Assembly (NCBI GenBank): GCA_973895155.1
Contig: OZ316897.1
Span: 8,246,001-8,310,000 of the forward strand
Direction of reading: 5' to 3'
DNA: 64,000 nt
Source: Marsupella aquatica
Lineage: Eukaryota; Marchantiophyta
Shown here in pieces: positions 59,771 to 64,000 of this stretch. Every line of letters starts with the position of its first letter. Within the stretch, counting starts at the first letter, position 1. Under the pieces are notes generated by a model that ran no database searches, was not told the DNA's origin, and worked only from the letters and a program-made list of their open reading frames with translations. A program made the translations under genes and the position numbers.

Positions 59771-59986
59771 ACCGAGGGAAAAATGACTACATTTCAGATA
59801 ACAAGCAATGCTCTAAAATATATATTTTCAACAACATTTTTGGAAGTTGTATAATCATTCTGCAAAGTCTCGATGCCCTAGAATCTCAAGAAAGTGTGTA
59901 GAAATTTTTTAATCCATTTGTGACAATTGAGTTTATTTGGGCGCCCCCTGGCCTCCTTGGCTCATGAGTCATTGTGCTGCTTGCTT

Positions 59987-60005
59987 CCCCCCCCCCCCCC
60001 CCCCC
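59987..60005 (+). repeat. Poly-C run (19)
   Basis: Uninterrupted C19. Confidence 0.9.
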
Positions 60006-61590
60006 TTGCGGGGCTTATGAATATTATAACATATTTTTGAGTAAATTAAGTTTATTTGCTTTTTCCATTGGGCAAACTACTTAAGGCGGTATGAATAAAA
60101 TGTGAAGCACTCAATCTATTCAAAGTTTTATCTACTTTGAATAGATGAAACTTTATAAGGTCTTTATATAAGAACCAAATTAAATGTACTTTACATATTA
60201 TCTTTTTTATTAAACTCTTAAAAATAGGTAGAGTAATTATGTGAGGGGAAGAGTATTGGGAGAAAGCAGTGAAGCTCTCACTAAAAAAGTGCTATGGCCA
60301 CTGACATATTTTTAGGACAGAAGTGGTGACAGAGTTAGTGACAGAGAAGACTTGTGGATAGAAGTGACGATTTGGTTAGTGACACTCTACTTTATGGACA
60401 TATATGTAAATAGCAATGTCCAAGCACACTTTTATGTTTCGATCCAGACCATGCAGGTTTGGTTTATCCATGAGAGTTTCATGAACAACGTGCAAGTCCA
60501 TCGGGGCTTTAACTTCCTATGCCCTAGGTAATCACAATAAAAAACCTTAGCAGTTAAATTAAAGTTTGAAGAGGACTTAAAGGAGGAGGAGTCCACACCT
60601 CAAAGTTGATACTCTCTCTCTCATTCACTAAAATTGGTATCTTATTCACTAAAATTCGTAGAAATTCCACAAAATCTGTTAAAGGGGTGAATGCACTCCA
60701 TTGAAAACTAAATTTAGTGGGGAATGAGAGCCCTAGCATAGGAACATAAAAAAAACACTTACTTTAGAGGGGTGTTAAAGTAATCTAAAGTCTAAATTAT
60801 ACAAGTAAAAGTAAAAAATATATTTCACATAACAGTAAAAATATATGACAAAAATTATATGACACATTAAAAATATATGACACATTAAAGTAAAAATATA
60901 TGACAAAAATTGTAAGTAAGACAAAACATTGAAAAGTGGATTGTGTCAAAATATTGGGAATGCTACGCATCTATACTGAGATGTGAATGGTGCGGCCATT
61001 GAGAATGCTCCTGGGTGTATTATAGTAAGATAGATCAGATAGATTCTTCAATCTTATTTCATTGGTACAATAAAAGAAAGAGAAAAGATAAGGAGAAACA
61101 AACAAAATAAGAAGCCGGGATGCATAGACCACAATGTTTTAAGATGCTTGTTAGGACCCGGTGTGGACAATTGCTTGAATGTATGTACGGCTTTTAATTA
61201 TTGCTTTTTAATCAAATAACACCTTTTGTATCAATGGTCACTATTGTATAAGGTTATGACTCTAATATAACTTATTTACTTCCACTGTCCTAGCTAGGTT
61301 TTGGTATACTAGGATAGCCCTTGTTTAAGTTCTAGCCTCCCATAAAGGTGGGTAAGTATTCCCAAGACCAATGCTAGCTTGCCTTTGGCTTCATGTTCTG
61401 CCTTTGAGAGGTGGCTGACTAGGACTCACTCCCGCCCTGAGGTCCTGATCCACACCCCAAGTGCTTTCTATGGTTTGGCGGGCTATGTTCTGCCATTTTG
61501 GTCCACTTTTTCCTCTTTCTTAAATTAATCTTTGTTGGAGATTCAGTTTTACCTCTATTTGACATCTGAAAAAAGTGACAAGTGGTGATA
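60006..61590. other. AT-rich intergenic DNA, no gene recognised
   Basis: Contains short repeats of 'AAAAATATATGACA' (about 60838-60905) but no coding signal. Confidence 0.4.
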
Positions 61591-61599
61591 TTTGACCAA

Positions 61600-61850
61600 A
61601 TTTGCAATCTAACAAAACCCTTTTTAAAAGTTTGCCAGGCTTTTGGGTTTTGTTCCTTGTTGTTGCTGTCAGTGGGGGACTTTGGCCAAGGATTCTCAGG
61701 CTTTTTGGCTCTTTTCTCTTCCTAGGAGTTTCCTTTGCTGTCTCCCGTTTTATTGGATCTCCTTCCTTTGGGATAGTGTCTCCCAGTTGGGAGCCGCTTG
61801 TTTTTTTTGGCAGTAATTCTTTACAATTGTTTTCTAATCTTGAACTGAAT
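61600..61850 (+). repeat. Dispersed repeat 'GGCTTTTTGGCTCTTT...TTTGGCAGTAA' family, copy
   Basis: Carries GGCTTTTTGGCTCTTTTC, TTTCCTTTGCTGTCTCCC, TCTCCCAGTTGGGAGCCGC and TTTTTTTTGGCAGTAA. Related copies lie at 39240-39490 (inverted) and 44740-44910. Confidence 0.5.
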
Positions 61851-62439
61851 GCTTTGAACTGAACCAGAATGGACCACCATGTTGGACACAGTGCTCCCTT
61901 GGACCACATTTTGGTGATCCATGGGAGTTTGTGGCCATTAAGTTGATGATTATAAGTCCTCATATAATTCTCAATTTTGTACCTTCAAGGTAACTTAAGA
62001 AGTAGTAGATACTATAAAGCACAAGCTCCAATATTTCATATTAACACAATGAAAATTAATCAAACTGAATTACCTCTCCTCATTAATCTATGATGAAAAC
62101 TCCTCCAAACTGGCCATATATCCACTGTCACTTTGATAGAAGTGTACCTTACATACTCCTCTAGCATATACTCACAACTCAAAAAATTTATTTGTGTTTA
62201 TGAGTCCCAAGTTATTATAACTACTCGAAATTTGGGGAAATGTGGTCTATGGGTATTTCAAATTCGAATGCTTCACTTTCAATGGACATTCGGGTCAAAT
62301 GCCGTTACATGTATTGTACAGACTCTCAATTTTGCTCATACTGTACTGGACAATCAAGCTACAATAGTATACTTGTTGTTTTGTACTCGTAAAACGGTAC
62401 AGTGTGGAGATGTCAGTCGAGAGCTCTGCTCCCGAGGAA

Positions 62440-62495
62440 GCCGAGCTGGGTTGCTCTGAAAGCTGGGTTGCTCGGCTTTCAGAGTGGTGCTCGGC
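62440..62495 (+). other. 55-nt two-stage hairpin upstream of a putative gene
   Basis: The inner stem CTCTGAAAGC (62454-62463) / GCTTTCAGAG (62475-62484) is a perfect 10 bp with an 11-nt loop. The outer stem GCCGAGC (62440-62446) / GCTCGGC (62489-62495) is a perfect 7 bp. It lies about 100 bp before the ATG at 62597, so it may fall in a leader. Confidence 0.55.
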
Positions 62496-62596
62496 GCAGG
62501 CTGATCAACCTTCAGGGAGTGGAGAATGTGAAATGGCGCATATTGTCACGTCATGAAGAACATGTAAAAATCTCTTGATAGTTTGAATCTGACGTT

Positions 62597-62705
62597 ATGG
62601 GCGCAGGAGCATCACCCGGGAGACCCTCCAGAAGCTTTGCTCTGTGCAGCTTGCTATTTTCCTTTCTCTTCGCCTACTCTGCTCTGGTGCAGCTCAACGA
62701 CCACG
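62597..62705 (+). CDS. Putative first exon encoding a signal peptide or anchor (partial gene)
   Basis: ATG at 62597 opens MGAGASPGRPSRSFALCSLL then FSFLFAYSALVQLNDH, a basic N-terminus followed by a hydrophobic stretch. It ends at CACG|GTACTG, a plausible splice donor, after 36 codons plus one base. That is typical of a first exon of a secreted or membrane protein. Downstream coding-like segments exist: 62979-63057, and 63337-63480, which has a good GCGTTTCAG acceptor and a GGCTG|GTACGT donor. I could not assemble a recognisable protein, and the gene probably continues past 64000. Low confidence. Confidence 0.35.
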
Positions 62706-64000
62706 GTACTGCCTCTGCTTCTCGCTTTTGTCTCGAATGAGTGTTTTTTATTAGAACTGTAAACAAATCATCAGGGTGAACAAAAGGGCAGCCCACAAAG
62801 CGCAGGACAGTGCACCTAATACTCTTGTTGGACAGTAAAGCTACCTGGGTATGCCGTAGTCTTCTGCTTGTGCATAATCAACCTGTTCATGCTTTTTACA
62901 AAACAACAAAAACTCATAACGCACAATAAGACCATTATTGTGCTCTACATTGCCCTTTACTGTGAATTGGACGTATAGATTTTTCATTTTAATTCACTTC
63001 CGTCCCTGGGTCCTTGTCTCCCTTGATACCCTTGAAAATCCTTTTACTGAAAGCTCGGTAAGCCCAAATATATTGATAGACGACACAATTGAAAATCCCC
63101 TTAGAGTTCGACATTTTGGCAACGAACCTGTGAAGTTTGTGCACTTCTGGAGCTGGGAAGTGTTTGTAACAAAATTGTGGAGCAAGGAAGTTGAATGAGC
63201 CTTTGAGACTTGACTTGTGTCCAGTATGATTAAAAGATGTGTCCTCGTCTGAACGTCTTGTTTTGATGCAGACTGGTACATCTAGTTGGCATTCTACACC
63301 TTAGCATGTCTCGTGTGCCTTGCTCATGCGTTTCAGTTCAGTACCGCAAGCAGACTATCTTTGTTCGTGGGTCTTGTCGGAGGATCGATGCTTTTATATT
63401 AAAGTTGTGTGGGAAGATTGTTTCAGAGATGAGGTATTTAGCTATAGGGAGTTTGTGTCCATTGACATGGACCAGAGGCTGGTACGTGAGAAATTAGGAA
63501 GCTTGATCGTCTGCTTCTCCCTGTGGCTTGAGCTTGAAGTGTCAAACGGTGCTGCGGGTAAGGGTGGTTGGAGCTCAGCCAGCTTACACGCAGGTTAGAT
63601 CTTTTGTTCATCAACTGTTCTTTTCTTCCTGTTTCCTTTCTTGATTTGGATCCAAAATTCTCAGGATGGCGCATTAAATATTATGAAAAATGTCGCTTCA
63701 AATGAGTTTTGCATTATAACAGTAGATCTGGTAGAAGTATAACAGGTTTACTAGGCACTTCAGCAAATGGCCATTGTGAGTCAAGCGAGGAATTAGACTG
63801 CTCTTGCTCGTGCATCGAACAGGGTGGGTAGTGAGGGTGGGCGAGCGTCTAACTTTGGTAACTCTTTATTCGTCAGGGATGTTCCTCCTTCTTTCGGTGT
63901 GTGTTGGGTTGTGTGCTTCTTGCTTTGCTGGAGAGCAAAGGCTTGAGATGTTTGGGAGGCCAAATCAATGAACCTTACAGGTACCATTCTATAGACACCC

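Noticed and set aside
61520-61963. 147-codon minus-strand Lys-rich frame
   Set aside because: It lies antisense over a dispersed repeat that also occurs at 39.3 and 44.8 kb, where the frame is not conserved.

Overview
This window is nuclear DNA of a land plant. The best single indicator is a complete nuclear gene for a plastid-targeted ribosomal protein bL17c: a transit-peptide exon followed by a conserved bacterial-type L17 exon. It is supported by an eight-exon UFD1 gene whose protein follows the plant orthologue closely, and by a secreted galactose-oxidase-like glyoxal oxidase. A small secreted GNA-type (bulb-type) lectin, an AT-rich and gene-poor layout and a fungal-looking kinase-fold relic would all fit a bryophyte, perhaps a liverwort, but that placement is inference and needs a database search.

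Four genes are well supported. They are the lectin (8.6-9.1 kb, minus), UFD1 (18.3-20.7 kb, plus, eight exons with every splice phase consistent), glyoxal oxidase (35.2-36.8 kb, minus, uninterrupted) and bL17c (48.0-48.9 kb, minus, two exons). They have unrelated jobs: carbohydrate binding outside the cell, ubiquitin/CDC48 segregase work, extracellular H2O2-producing oxidation and plastid translation. They are widely spaced, with no operon-like logic.

Two loci are broken genes. At 11.65-12.87 kb (minus) lies a decayed copy of the snoRNP protein NOP56, recognisable from several collinear blocks. At 54.4-54.8 kb (minus) lies a fragment of an aminoglycoside-phosphotransferase-like protein of a type common in fungi, with its catalytic Asp replaced and at least two frameshifts. 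Next to the NOP56 relic is a coherent 132-codon, four-exon reading frame (10.48-11.02 kb) with introns of only 40, 59 and 45 nt. I cannot assign it to a family. Two further coding-like exons lie at 12.98-13.31 kb, and a signal-peptide-like first exon lies at 62.6 kb.

Most of the rest is repeat-derived. A 3.56 kb element with long terminal inverted repeats and a fold-back interior occupies 3.36-6.92 kb. Two copies of a ~130 bp TA-flanked palindromic MITE lie at 44.9 and 49.7 kb. Several tRNA-derived SINE families are visible from their A and B boxes (2.3, 15.3, 23.9, 33.5 and 41.9 kb), plus a tandem tRNA-like array at 14.3-14.8 kb. There are satellites at 13.9, 22.0, 40.7, 47.1 and 52.3-53.4 kb, and several dispersed repeat families present two to four times. 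No reverse transcriptase, integrase or transposase reading frame was recognised, so every mobile element seen here looks non-autonomous.
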